From positions 11,455-75,454 of the forward strand of contig PATI01000004.1 of NCBI GenBank assembly GCA_002712335.1: a stretch of DNA of 64,000 nucleotides, written 5' to 3'. This DNA is from Rhodospirillaceae bacterium (lineage in GTDB: Bacteria > Pseudomonadota > Alphaproteobacteria > MPNO01 > UBA2964). The position numbers and the translations under genes are program-made. A model generated the notes under the pieces. It searched no databases. It was not told where the DNA came from and worked only from the letters and a program-made list of their open reading frames with translations. How positions within the stretch are numbered: the first letter of the stretch is position 1; each line of letters begins with the position of its first letter. This document shows positions 17,324 through 26,381 of this stretch, piece by piece.

Positions 17324-18643
17324 ATGAAATCTATTGCAGTGATTGGAAGTGGTATTGCGGGGTTATCTGCTGCTTGGCTGCTCGACGATCAAAACGATGT
17401 TTATATATTTGAGAAACAAAACAGGGTTGGTGGTCATACTAACACTGTCGATGTCCCTCTACCCTCTGGTCATGAACCAGTAGACACCGGGTTCATTGTT
17501 TATAATGAAACAAACTATCCAAATCTTGTGGCACTCTTTGACCAGCTTAATGTTACTACTGAACCGACCAACATGTCTTTTGGAGTATCACAAGAACATG
17601 GTTTATTAGAGTATAGTAGTCGAAATATTAACGCCGTCTTTGGACAAAGGTTGAACTTATTTTCCTTAAGTTTTTGGCGTATGATACTCGATATCAGGCG
17701 TTTCTATATGGAAGCGCCTGAAATTCTTAAAAAACCAAAAATTTTTCGAGAAAAGACCTTAGGCCAATATCTTTCTGAAAACCAATATAGCCATTCCTTC
17801 ATTGATAATTTCATCCTCACCATCGGCGCCGCCATATGGTCAACCAACGTGGATAAAATGCGCAATTATCCCGTAGAAGCATTTGTTCGTTTTTTTTCTA
17901 CCCACGGATTACTCCAATTTAAACAAGACATCAAATGGCGAACTGTCCGTGGTGGAAGCAGAGAGTATGTAAAAAGGTTAACATCTAGTTTGAAAAACCC
18001 GATTCAATTAGGGAATGGTGCCGCTAAAATCATCCGGAAAAATAATATAGTATTTGTAATTGATAGTGAGGGGGAAAAAAGAAAATTCGATGCCCTTATT
18101 ATCGCCACCCATGCTGATGAGGCTTTAGAACTCCTTAATGACGCTGACCCACTTGAAAAAAAAATTCTCGGTAAATTTCGTTATACACAGAATAGGGCCG
18201 TATTACATACTGATGATACTTTAATGCCAAAAAGAAAAAGGATCTGGTCGAGCTGGAACTACATGGGAGCAACAGAGATCGGTCCAAGCGTTACCTACTG
18301 GATGAATTCTCTTCAAACACTAAATACGGACATTCCGCTTTTTCTCACAATAAACCCAACAAAAGAAATTTCTTTGGAATCAATAATTTGTGACTTGAAT
18401 TATACCCACCCTGTTTTTGACCTTGATGCACTTAACGCTCAGGGGTCTCTTTGGAAGATACAGGGAATACGGAACTGCTGGTTTTGTGGTAGCTATTTCG
18501 GACATGGCTTTCATGAAGATGCCCTACAGTCTGGACTGGCCGCCGCCGAGAATTTAGGAGACAAGTGCAGACCATGGAGCACTAAATTAGAATCATCCCG
18601 AATACATCTCCAGCCGGAATCTCCTCGAGATGCTAGCAAATGA
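17324..18643 (+). CDS. FAD-dependent amine-oxidase-fold oxidoreductase of the CFA/DUF1365 cluster
   Basis: A 439-residue flavoprotein. The N-terminal dinucleotide-binding motif is VIGSGIAGLSAAWLL (about residues 5-19), followed by the second FAD contact VGGHTNTVDV. It belongs to the NAD(P)-binding/amine oxidase group that almost always travels with DUF1365 and a CFA-synthase-like methyltransferase. Members of related clusters desaturate or oxidise modified fatty acyl chains; in Rhodobacter such enzymes take part in furan fatty acid formation. Whether that applies here is inference. Its stop overlaps the next start by four bases (ATGA). It is first in a four-gene plus-strand unit. Confidence 0.85.
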   Translation: MKSIAVIGSGIAGLSAAWLLDDQNDVYIFEKQNRVGGHTNTVDVPLPSGHEPVDTGFIVYNETNYPNLVALFDQLNVTTEPTNMSFGVSQEHGLLEYSSRNINAVFGQRLNLFSLSFWRMILDIRRFYMEAPEILKKPKIFREKTLGQYLSENQYSHSFIDNFILTIGAAIWSTNVDKMRNYPVEAFVRFFSTHGLLQFKQDIKWRTVRGGSREYVKRLTSSLKNPIQLGNGAAKIIRKNNIVFVIDSEGEKRKFDALIIATHADEALELLNDADPLEKKILGKFRYTQNRAVLHTDDTLMPKRKRIWSSWNYMGATEIGPSVTYWMNSLQTLNTDIPLFLTINPTKEISLESIICDLNYTHPVFDLDALNAQGSLWKIQGIRNCWFCGSYFGHGFHEDALQSGLAAAENLGDKCRPWSTKLESSRIHLQPESPRDASK

Positions 18644-19416
18644 ACACCGCTGACCTATACTTTGGGGAAGTGGTGCACGAACGCAAGCGCCCCCGTAAAC
18701 ACCGGCTCAAATATAGGGTATTCTCTATATTAGTTGATATTGATCAATTAGATAAGATTTCATCACAGAGTAAATTATTTTCATATAATAAATGGAACCT
18801 TTTTTCGATCTGTGATCGAGACTTCGGAACCAAAAACCTCAAAAAAGGAGAAATAGGCCAGTGGGTTAGAAATCTTCTGAAAAAAGCAGGGCAGGAAGAA
18901 AATCCACACCAGATAAAATTACTTTGTTATCCAAGAATATTAGGATATGTCTTTAACCCACTAAGCGTTTACTTTTGTTATGCAGAAAGCGGCAATCTTC
19001 TCTCAATTGTATATGAAGTTCACAACACTTTTGGTGAAAGGCATACCTATGTTATTGAGGTAAAGGGATCCTTTGATAGTATCATTCGTCAGACTGAAGA
19101 AAAAAAATTTTATGTTTCCCCTTTTATTGAGATGAATTGCCAATATAAATTTCGGGTCCAACCACCTAGAGAGTTAGTGCGCATTGTTATGCGAGTAGAA
19201 GATAGTGAAGGACTTCTAATGGCAGCTTCTTATAAGGCCAGAAAACGTCCTTTTAACGACCTAAGTTTAGCAAAAGCATTTATATATTTTCCACTCATGA
19301 CAATAAAAGTAATCATAGGAATTCACTGGGAAGCTCTAAGACTATATTTAAAGAACATTCCCTATATAAGACATACATCCACTTCAAAGGTAAAATTGAG
19401 TGATAAATCTAAGTAA
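18640..19416 (+). CDS. DUF1365 domain-containing protein
   Basis: A 258-residue protein of the DUF1365 family, recognised by the N-terminal YFGEVVHERKRPRKHRLKYRVF and by CYPRILGYVFNPLSVYFCY near residue 95, followed by VYEVHNTFGERHTY. The biochemical role is not established. The family occurs in close linkage with CFA-synthase-like methyltransferases and the FAD oxidoreductase, as here, so a part in fatty acyl modification is likely. It is translationally coupled to the upstream gene and lies 11 bases before the next. Confidence 0.9.
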   Translation: MNTADLYFGEVVHERKRPRKHRLKYRVFSILVDIDQLDKISSQSKLFSYNKWNLFSICDRDFGTKNLKKGEIGQWVRNLLKKAGQEENPHQIKLLCYPRILGYVFNPLSVYFCYAESGNLLSIVYEVHNTFGERHTYVIEVKGSFDSIIRQTEEKKFYVSPFIEMNCQYKFRVQPPRELVRIVMRVEDSEGLLMAASYKARKRPFNDLSLAKAFIYFPLMTIKVIIGIHWEALRLYLKNIPYIRHTSTSKVKLSDKSK

Positions 19417-19427
19417 GAGGTTATCCG

Positions 19428-20690
19428 ATGTCTTCAAAAATTGAACGTCCGAGAGGTCAACTATCTTGGTTGTTAGATATTCCTCGAAGAATGACATCAG
19501 CTATCAGTGGATTATTTTGTTGTTTCCTATTAAACCGCCTAGCCAATAATCTAGAATGTGGGGGCATCCATTTTATCCTACCTGGCCAAAAAGAGATAAA
19601 ATGCAAAACGGCAAAAAAAGGGCCAAATGCAATCATAAAATTTAGGTCATACACCGGTATATTAAGGCTTTGCTTTGGTGGTTACATGGGTCTGGGTGAG
19701 GGCTATGTTAATGGAGACTGGTCGACACCATCGCTCAAAGAGCTATTTCAATTTGGTATTGAAAATCAAGAAAAGTTCAGAACGAGGTTATCGGGTAATT
19801 ATTTGGCAAGGATACCCAGAAAGATTTTTAGGATTTTAAATCGTAACTCGAAAAAGGGAAGTAAAAGAAATATTTCTTATCATTACGACCTGGGAAATGA
19901 ATTTTATAAGCTTTGGCTTGATTCATCGATGACCTATTCATCCGGATTTTATGAAGATCCGGGGTTATCCCTAGAGGAAGCTCAGTTAAAAAAATATCGA
20001 AGGATAATCGAAACACTGGGTATAAGATCAAATCATCATGTACTGGAAATTGGATGTGGGTGGGGCGGTTTTTCAGAATTAGTTGCTGAAGAGACAGGAG
20101 CCACAATTACTGGCATTACTATTTCGAAGGAACAGTTTGATTACGCTTGTAATCGTATTCAAAAAGCTGGCCTGAACAAAAAGGCAAAAATCCAATTATC
20201 AGATTACCGTGAGGTGTCAGGGACCTATGACAGAATAGTCTCCATTGAAATGTTAGAGGCTGTTGGCGAGGCTTATTGGCCAGACTTTTTTAATACTATT
20301 GCCAAAAATCTGGCGCCAAACGGAAAAGCCATCGTGCAAGTCATTTTCGTACCGGATAAAAGGTTTGCGAATTATCGAAGAAAATCTGATTTTATTCAGC
20401 GTCATATCTTCCCCGGTGGCATGCTAATTTCACCCAAAATGATGGAAAAACAAGCCCAAAAAGTCGGCCTGAGTATTAGTGAATGTTTCAGTTTTGGTAG
20501 CTCTTATGGAACAACTCTTAATCGATGGCATGACCGGTTTATCGATAATTGGGGACTGATAGAAGCGCTGGGTTTTGACGGGCGTTTCAAACGCCTATGG
20601 GAATATTATCTCAACTATACCGCTGCAGGCTTCCAAGCAGGAACAATCAATGTCGGACAATTTCTTTTACAAAAGAACATTGAGAGTTAA
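19428..20690 (+). CDS. cfa: Cyclopropane-fatty-acyl-phospholipid synthase-like SAM methyltransferase
   Basis: A 420-residue SAM-dependent methyltransferase. The SAM-binding motif VLEIGCGWGGFSELVAEE lies at about residues 205-222 and is preceded by the family's ISYHYDLGNEFYKLWLD and MTYSSGFY. The domain order (N-terminal lipid-binding region, then a Rossmann-like fold) and the length match CFA synthases, which methylate the double bond of membrane phospholipid acyl chains. Some homologues in this gene context instead make methylated unsaturated or furan fatty acids, so the product is not certain. A GAGG ribosome-binding sequence precedes the ATG at 19428. The next gene overlaps its end. Confidence 0.9.
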   Translation: MSSKIERPRGQLSWLLDIPRRMTSAISGLFCCFLLNRLANNLECGGIHFILPGQKEIKCKTAKKGPNAIIKFRSYTGILRLCFGGYMGLGEGYVNGDWSTPSLKELFQFGIENQEKFRTRLSGNYLARIPRKIFRILNRNSKKGSKRNISYHYDLGNEFYKLWLDSSMTYSSGFYEDPGLSLEEAQLKKYRRIIETLGIRSNHHVLEIGCGWGGFSELVAEETGATITGITISKEQFDYACNRIQKAGLNKKAKIQLSDYREVSGTYDRIVSIEMLEAVGEAYWPDFFNTIAKNLAPNGKAIVQVIFVPDKRFANYRRKSDFIQRHIFPGGMLISPKMMEKQAQKVGLSISECFSFGSSYGTTLNRWHDRFIDNWGLIEALGFDGRFKRLWEYYLNYTAAGFQAGTINVGQFLLQKNIES

Positions 20691-22056
20691 TTATAAAAAT
20701 AATAAATCTTGGCATAATATTCGCTATGGGTCTGCCGCTTTTGTCCTCGGCATACCTGCGATACCCTTGCTTGTTATGCTTCCGCCACTTTATGCGGATA
20801 CACTGGGTTTAGGTCTTACATCGACAGGAATTGCACTATTTCTTGCACGCAGTTTTGATGTTTTATCCGATCCGGTGATCGGCTATATATCCGATAATTT
20901 AAATACCAGATGGGGATGTAAAAAACCCCTTATAGGGCTCGGAACGATTTTGGGTGGTACTGGTTTATTTTATCTTCTCACTCCAGACGAAAATATCAGT
21001 ATTTGGTACCTAGGCCTCTGGGCGATAGTGCTTTATTTTGGTTGGACCCTTATCAATATTCCCTACCTTGCGTGGGGGGCCTCACTTTCCGAAGATTATC
21101 ATGGCAGGATAAAAATTACCTCTATACGTGAAATATTTACAATTCTTGGAATAATCACGGCAGTGGCTATAGCAGCTATCGCCGCTAGTTTGGGCTATAG
21201 CGAACGCGGGGCATTAGAGCTCGTCGCTTTCTTGGTACTTGGAGTAGGATGTTTCTTGTTCGTCATCCTTTTATTTACCGTAGATGACCCCACACGCAAA
21301 AACTCCATCCCGTCAAGAAAACAAAACATACGCTGTTTAATTCACAGTATTACAACTAATAAGCCGTTCCTTCTTCTCATTTTTGGTTGGTTCATCAATA
21401 GTTTAGCTAATGGAATACCGGCTGTTTTATTCATTTTATTTATGAAATTTATATTAGAAGCTAGTATCGCAGAACGGGGGATACTTACTTTTATATATTT
21501 TTTTTCAGGGGTTATTGGGATCCCCATTTGGTTATTGTTGAGTCACTTTATCGGCAAGCACCGGACTTGGTGCTTTGCCATGTTTTTAGCGTGTATAGCA
21601 TTTATAGGGGTTCCAAGTTTGGGCCCTCACGATATATTTGCCTTTAGTTTTATATGTATTATTACTGGCCTCGCGTTGGGAGCCGATTTATCGTTACCCC
21701 CTGCTATTCAGGCTGATGTTATTGAATTCGAACTATTTCGGTCTGGAAAAGACTGCGGTGGGACAATGTTCTCGATCTGGAGCCTAACCACAAAACTTGC
21801 ACTAGCTTTATCTGTAGCCGTTGCTTTTCCTGCCTTGGAATCTCTTGGTTTTTCGCCGGACTTCCCCAAAGAAGAAAATAACCTATTTGCGCTGACCATA
21901 ATCTATGCTGCTGTTCCAGTCGGCTTAAAATTATTGGCAATAGCTTTGATATGGCACTACCCACTCACGCCAAAGAAACAAAATGTTATCCGGCGGTTTT
22001 TGGAAAGGCGTCAAATGAAAGGGAAAATCACAAGTTGTAAGTCAGGCCTTAACTAA
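20650..22056 (+). CDS. MFS transporter, GPH (glycoside-pentoside-hexuronide) symporter-like
   Basis: A 468-residue membrane protein of the GPH/MelB-like MFS branch, with about twelve hydrophobic segments. The characteristic motif FDVLSDPVIGYISDNLNTRWGCKKP is near residue 70 from this start. I chose the ATG at 20650, which overlaps the cfa gene by 41 bases; a TTG at 20680 is an alternative, and the longer frame starting inside cfa adds no conserved residues. The gene recurs with CFA/DUF1365 clusters in other alphaproteobacteria, where it might move a lipid-related compound. It overlaps the convergent SDR gene by 15 bases. Confidence 0.8.
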   Translation: MSDNFFYKRTLRVNYKNNKSWHNIRYGSAAFVLGIPAIPLLVMLPPLYADTLGLGLTSTGIALFLARSFDVLSDPVIGYISDNLNTRWGCKKPLIGLGTILGGTGLFYLLTPDENISIWYLGLWAIVLYFGWTLINIPYLAWGASLSEDYHGRIKITSIREIFTILGIITAVAIAAIAASLGYSERGALELVAFLVLGVGCFLFVILLFTVDDPTRKNSIPSRKQNIRCLIHSITTNKPFLLLIFGWFINSLANGIPAVLFILFMKFILEASIAERGILTFIYFFSGVIGIPIWLLLSHFIGKHRTWCFAMFLACIAFIGVPSLGPHDIFAFSFICIITGLALGADLSLPPAIQADVIEFELFRSGKDCGGTMFSIWSLTTKLALALSVAVAFPALESLGFSPDFPKEENNLFALTIIYAAVPVGLKLLAIALIWHYPLTPKKQNVIRRFLERRQMKGKITSCKSGLN

Positions 22057-22794
22057 TTGCCGGACAAGCTTAAAATAAAGACGATAGGGTAAAAAACTCG
22101 CTATCTTTAAAAGAAAGGCAAAACGTTTTGGAAAAGCTATTTCGAATTTTTTACGTTCCAAGCCGTCAACAATACGACAAGCAGCATCTTCAGCATCAAT
22201 CAGAAAGGGCATAAAAAATTGGTTTCTATCTGTAAGTGGTGTTTTCACAAAGCCTGGATGAATTACGGTGATATTTATTCCATAGAAATCAAGCTCAGGT
22301 TTTAATCCTTCACACATATTAGTAAGTGCCGCCTTAGTAGCTCCGTAAGCACTAGCATAAGGTAGTCCTCTATAAGCCGTTAGTGAGGATACAACAGCTA
22401 TATGCCCCCTAGATCTGCGTCTCATAAATTGAAGCAAGGGATCAAGGCAGTGCACAGTTCCCATCAAATTAAGATCTATATGATCCCGGAAATATTTTGA
22501 GGAAAATTCAGAAACATCAAACCTATTATAAGTTCCTGCATTAAGAACTGCCAAATCAATAGGTCCATCTTTGCCTTCTATCTTTTCAACTGTCTCCCTA
22601 ACTGTTTCGCCCATTGTTATGTCTAGGGGACATGGGACTATTTGGCCGCTAAAATCGGATGCTTCTGTTGCGAGACTATTGAGGTTCGACTTATCGCGCG
22701 AGCTTGCGACGACCTTCCAACCTCGTCTTGCCAATTCCAAAGAAACCGCTCTGCCAATTCCCGAGCTTGCACCTGTAATCCACGCTAAAGCCAT
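22042..22794 (-). CDS. Short-chain dehydrogenase/reductase (SDR)
   Basis: A 250-residue classical SDR. The cofactor motif ITGASSGIGRAVSLELARRG starts at residue 6, NAGTY follows the central strand, and the active site is S-S-L then Y-x3-K (YGATK). Basic residues after the second strand (SSRDKSN) suggest NADPH use. It is convergent with the MFS gene of the CFA cluster (15-base overlap) and is a common companion of that cluster, so it may act on a modified fatty acyl or related lipid. The substrate is unproven. Confidence 0.88.
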   Translation of the reverse strand: MALAWITGASSGIGRAVSLELARRGWKVVASSRDKSNLNSLATEASDFSGQIVPCPLDITMGETVRETVEKIEGKDGPIDLAVLNAGTYNRFDVSEFSSKYFRDHIDLNLMGTVHCLDPLLQFMRRRSRGHIAVVSSLTAYRGLPYASAYGATKAALTNMCEGLKPELDFYGINITVIHPGFVKTPLTDRNQFFMPFLIDAEDAACRIVDGLERKKFEIAFPKRFAFLLKIASFLPYRLYFKLVRQLVKA

Positions 22795-22914
22795 GGAATT
22801 TCACTGCGGAGGAATGTAATGATCAACGGGCTCCGATCCTGCGTATGTAGGCTCTTGCATTTCATATTTGATAAAAGCAGATTAATTGTAAAATTCCTTA
22901 TTTAAAAATTAATA

Positions 22915-22949
22915 CAAAATATTAAAAATAATTTGGAATATTATTCCAA
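22915..22949 (-). terminator. Probable intrinsic terminator of tRNA-Arg
   Basis: Downstream of the tRNA on the minus strand lies a perfect palindrome, TTGGAATA-centre-TATTCCAA (22933-22949), followed by the T-rich run ATTATTTTTAATATTTT. The stem is AT-rich and so would be weak, but the position, about 30 bases after the tRNA 3' end, is right for a terminator. Confidence 0.45.
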
Positions 22950-22967
22950 TGTTTCCAAAAGAGTATT

Positions 22968-23064
22968 GAGGTGCTTCGTGATCCTGACAAGATTCGAACT
23001 TGTGACCCCCAGATTAGGAATCTGGTGCTCTATCCTACTGAGCTACAGGACCACGAAACACCTC
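22968..23064. repeat. Inverted repeat extending the tRNA-Arg acceptor stem
   Basis: GAGGTGCTTCGT at 22968-22979 and ACGAAACACCTC at 23053-23064 are inverted copies with one difference, which is a G-U pair in RNA. In the precursor transcript, leader and trailer would pair directly on top of the acceptor stem, giving a continuous helix of about 19 bp that includes the discriminator position. Confidence 0.7.
22979..23052 (-). tRNA. tRNA-Arg(CCT)
   Basis: A full cloverleaf on the minus strand: acceptor GGTCCTG/CAGGATC, D-arm GCTC/GAGC, anticodon stem CCAGA/TCTGG enclosing TTCCTAA (anticodon CCT, reading AGG), five-base variable region and a TTCGAAT T-loop. The discriminator base is A. CCA is not encoded; the next bases are CGA. 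The bases just outside the acceptor stem continue to pair for about 11-12 bp (see the repeat entry). Confidence 0.96.
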
Positions 23065-23207
23065 ATAAAATATTTCAACTTCCGTTTCAGAGGTTCTAAA
23101 CGTTTATAAAATTATCGGTGAAACTAATCAAAAATTAAAGCTTTATAAATATGTTTTAAGGATACCCATGGCATTCGACTTATAAGACAGCTTAATTCTA
23201 AATGATA

Positions 23208-23936
23208 TTATTCCAGTATTTTTGCCGCTCTAGTAGTCTTTTCAACATAACCCTCATAGCCGGCAGCTCTTAAAGTGCAGGCGGGACAATTACCACACCC
23301 ATATCCCCAATCATGTCTTAAATTCCGGTCTCCAAGATAACAACTATGGCTATATTCTATTACAATATCAGTAAATACAGCTCCACCTATTCGATATCCC
23401 ATTTCCCAAATTTCCGTTTTATCAAGTTTCATCAAAGGTGTATGCAATACAAATTTAGAATCCATGCCAATATTTAGAGCGGTTTCCATAGCTGAAACGA
23501 ACTCTTCACGGCAATCCGGATAACCGGAATAATCAACCTCACCAACGCCAATAATAATATTACGAATATTTCGTCGGTAAGCGACTGCTGCTGCCAATGT
23601 AAGAAAGATCAAATTTCGTCCGGGAACGAAGGTGTTCGGTAGATTACCCTCTGCAAAGGTTATCTCCACATCTCGGGTCAAAGCGGTTTCGCTTATATCA
23701 CCTAACGTGGGAATAGAGTGAAAATGATCTTTACCGAGCTTATCATTCCATGCGGGAAAATTTTTCCTTAGAGAAGAAAAAATTTTTTCACGGGATTCCA
23801 ATTCAACTTTATGTCTTTGTCCATAGTCAAAACCAATTGTTTCAGTTTTTGTAAAATTTTGAACTGCCCATGCCAAACAGGTTGAACTATCTTGTCCCCC
23901 TGAAAATAACACTAAACACTTATCATTTGCTTGCAT
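23208..23936 (-). CDS. queC: 7-cyano-7-deazaguanine synthase
   Basis: A 242-residue QueC. The PP-loop motif SGGQDS is at residues 12-17. The C-terminal zinc site is formed by the Cys of SHSCYLGD and the three of CGNCPAC. The enzyme converts 7-carboxy-7-deazaguanine to preQ0 with ATP and ammonia, a step in queuosine synthesis for tRNA. The ATG at 23936 stands alone on its strand between the tRNA-Arg and the sulfatase gene. No other que genes are in the window, and I see no preQ1 riboswitch in the upstream 150 bases. Confidence 0.96.
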   Translation of the reverse strand: MQANDKCLVLFSGGQDSSTCLAWAVQNFTKTETIGFDYGQRHKVELESREKIFSSLRKNFPAWNDKLGKDHFHSIPTLGDISETALTRDVEITFAEGNLPNTFVPGRNLIFLTLAAAVAYRRNIRNIIIGVGEVDYSGYPDCREEFVSAMETALNIGMDSKFVLHTPLMKLDKTEIWEMGYRIGGAVFTDIVIEYSHSCYLGDRNLRHDWGYGCGNCPACTLRAAGYEGYVEKTTRAAKILE

Positions 23937-24086
23937 AAGTTCTGACTAACTCGCCTTTACCAAGAGCACAACTATGAATGATTTATCAAAAGTTTAAGTT
24001 AGATTTTGGGTAAAGAATGCGACCTAGACTTAATTCTTCTGAAGGCTCCGACCCTCTTTACCATCTATTATCAACTCAGATAACCT

Positions 24087-25544
24087 TCAAATCGCAGGTG
24101 CGGGCGTATAAGATTGAACGCCCATTTTTTCCCGTAAAATTTTTTCCCTCCCGCCATGAAAATCAATCATTGCGTTTTGGTCATCCTTAGCTTGCCGATC
24201 AGCAACCTCCGGATCTACAATTTCGCGTAACAGCTTTTCATATTCACTGCAAACTTCGGCATATTTTGGATCCTGCGCCAAATTCTTCTCTTCATCTGGG
24301 TCAACATCCAGATCAAAAAGCTCTGGCTGATAATCGACATAGTAATTGAATTTGAACTTACCTTTGCGGATCATAAATCCACCAGTAGGCGAAGCACTTG
24401 CATGGTATTGGCTGAAGATAACCCGGTTTTTATTTTTTGTTTGCACAGCAACATCAATTAAAGAGCAACCGGGAAGATTATTGTCATCTGGCTTTTCTTG
24501 CACACCAGTAGACTTAATAATGGTTGGATAAATATCTACTAAGGAAACAGGGGTATCACACACAGATCCTGCAGAAATATCAGGCCCGGAAATTAACATC
24601 GGTATACCAGTACTTTCTTCATAAAATACAGATTTTCCCCATAACCCTCGGGCTCCAGCGTTTTCACCATGATCACTTGTAAAGATTATTCGCGTATTCT
24701 CACTCAATCCCGCGGCTTCAAGGCTCTTCAATACAAGACCAATTTGATTATCAACAAAAGAACATAAACCGAGATATGCCGCCATTGCAGCCTTAGATTT
24801 TTCTAGTGTCAAGCAGTTAGCATGAGGTTGCCTCTGAGCCAAAATCTCTACCCAAGGGTGACGACGATATCCCTCTTCTGGATCCAGTTTTGGCCCAGGC
24901 ATGTCATCAGGTCTGTACATACTGTAATAGGGTTCCGGCACCGTCAAAGGATAGTGCGGAGATAAAAAACTTACAAACAAACACCAAGGTTTAGTATTGT
25001 GATACTTTCCCACATTACCCAGCCATTGTGAAGCGAGCTCTGCAACACGTAAATCATATTTCGTATAATCTGACTCACCTGCACAGGCCTTAGCGGCAAA
25101 ACCGGGCTTTTTCTTGGATTCCGGATCAAAGGGTGGCATTGGGTCCCTGATCGCGGCGGTAATTGAGCCAACTCCATCTTTGATATACATGGGAACTTGG
25201 CGTTTATCAAATCCAGTCGGGTCGTCATCCTTTCGATAATGAAGCTTGCCGATAGATTCAACTAAAATACCGGCTTCCTGAAGGCGGTGGCCCCAGCTAG
25301 TGACACGCCCGTCATAAGCTGTAGCATTATCCCAATAATGATTATCGTGATTATATCTCCCAGTGGCCAAAGACGCTCGCGCTGGCACACATATAGGACA
25401 GTTTGTATAGGCATTCGTGAAACGAATGCCACTTTTGGCTAAACCATCCAAATTAGGTGTTTGTACGATGGGGTGGCCACTACAGCCTAACATGGCACGA
25501 TTGTGTTCATCGGCCATTATAAAAAGAACGTTGGTAGGCTTCAT
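24087..25544 (-). CDS. Sulfatase family protein (Cys-type)
   Basis: A 485-residue alkaline-phosphatase-fold sulfatase. The formylglycine site is C52-V-P-A-R56 (CPICVPARASLATGR), so maturation needs a formylglycine-generating enzyme encoded elsewhere. Metal ligands fit MADEHN (D12) and FTSDHGE in the second half. Sequence style is close to choline sulfatase and related enzymes, but the substrate cannot be fixed. There is no clear signal peptide, so it is probably cytoplasmic. A GGGG ribosome-binding sequence precedes the ATG at 25544. It lies 36 bases downstream of the PagL-like gene. Confidence 0.9.
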   Translation of the reverse strand: MKPTNVLFIMADEHNRAMLGCSGHPIVQTPNLDGLAKSGIRFTNAYTNCPICVPARASLATGRYNHDNHYWDNATAYDGRVTSWGHRLQEAGILVESIGKLHYRKDDDPTGFDKRQVPMYIKDGVGSITAAIRDPMPPFDPESKKKPGFAAKACAGESDYTKYDLRVAELASQWLGNVGKYHNTKPWCLFVSFLSPHYPLTVPEPYYSMYRPDDMPGPKLDPEEGYRRHPWVEILAQRQPHANCLTLEKSKAAMAAYLGLCSFVDNQIGLVLKSLEAAGLSENTRIIFTSDHGENAGARGLWGKSVFYEESTGIPMLISGPDISAGSVCDTPVSLVDIYPTIIKSTGVQEKPDDNNLPGCSLIDVAVQTKNKNRVIFSQYHASASPTGGFMIRKGKFKFNYYVDYQPELFDLDVDPDEEKNLAQDPKYAEVCSEYEKLLREIVDPEVADRQAKDDQNAMIDFHGGREKILREKMGVQSYTPAPAI

Positions 25545-25580
25545 AAATATCCCCTGTTTAATCTCGTTAGATGTATCCTT

Positions 25581-26294
25581 TTACCAAGAAAAGGGAACCG
25601 AATAACCAAGACTGAGTACTTCTGTCCCAGGGTTATTATCTGAAAGACTAGCATTAGAAAGATGATAAATCATCAACCCTAGACGGTGCCGATTTTTAAA
25701 TTGATACGAAACTTCTAATGCCGAACGAAATTCAATGGCATGCCCGAGATCCTTACCATCACCGTCCAGATAAAGCCCTGCTGCAAAAGAAGGGGTCAGT
25801 ATAAAATTTCCAAACACCCAATCGAGGGATATACCTCCATATCCATAAATCGCTTTATCCCCAGTAATCATAAGCCCGGTCAAGGGCTGTAATTTTAAGA
25901 ATGCCTTTGCAAAACGTTTCTCTACCCTCAGTTCAAAAGTACTTTTATTGTCATTAATATCATAATATCCGGTCCCAAATTGCAGATAACTCATTCTATT
26001 TTTACTGACACTATTTAAAATATATTTAACCGGACGCTTATAACCTCCCGATGAGGGATTTTGTTTTTTGCGGGTTGTGTTTAATTGAGAGGTTAACTTG
26101 GATTTCTCTATAGCTTGTTGCCCTGCACTAATTACGAACCCCGACTTACGATTTAATTCTGTGATAAATGGATGTGGCTCGAATAACAAACTTTCAATGT
26201 CATAGGATTTGGTACCAGACAAAACTGGAGTCACTCCTAATGATAACATAATCACTATAATTAATAGCTTAGAATTTTTTATTATAGATCTCAA
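25581..26294 (-). CDS. Acyloxyacyl hydrolase family protein, PagL-like lipid A 3-O-deacylase
   Basis: A 237-residue outer-membrane beta-barrel candidate. An N-terminal hydrophobic signal (about residues 10-26) is present. The C-terminus carries the PagL pattern YHLSNASLSDNNPGTEVL: H211, S213 and E225 keep the same spacing as the His126-Ser128-Glu140 triad of Pseudomonas PagL. It ends in aromatic Trp, as outer-membrane proteins do. The N-terminal half is longer than in PagL and has no known motif. The enzyme removes the 3-O acyl chain from lipid A and so alters the cell surface. Confidence 0.8.
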   Translation of the reverse strand: MRSIIKNSKLLIIVIMLSLGVTPVLSGTKSYDIESLLFEPHPFITELNRKSGFVISAGQQAIEKSKLTSQLNTTRKKQNPSSGGYKRPVKYILNSVSKNRMSYLQFGTGYYDINDNKSTFELRVEKRFAKAFLKLQPLTGLMITGDKAIYGYGGISLDWVFGNFILTPSFAAGLYLDGDGKDLGHAIEFRSALEVSYQFKNRHRLGLMIYHLSNASLSDNNPGTEVLSLGYSVPFSW

Positions 26295-26381
26295 TTAGTA
26301 CACTCTACTATTTGATTAGTTTGTTGTTGTTAATCTTACGGAATATCCTTCAGGCCGCAACTGCTTACCAAAGCTTAGAAC

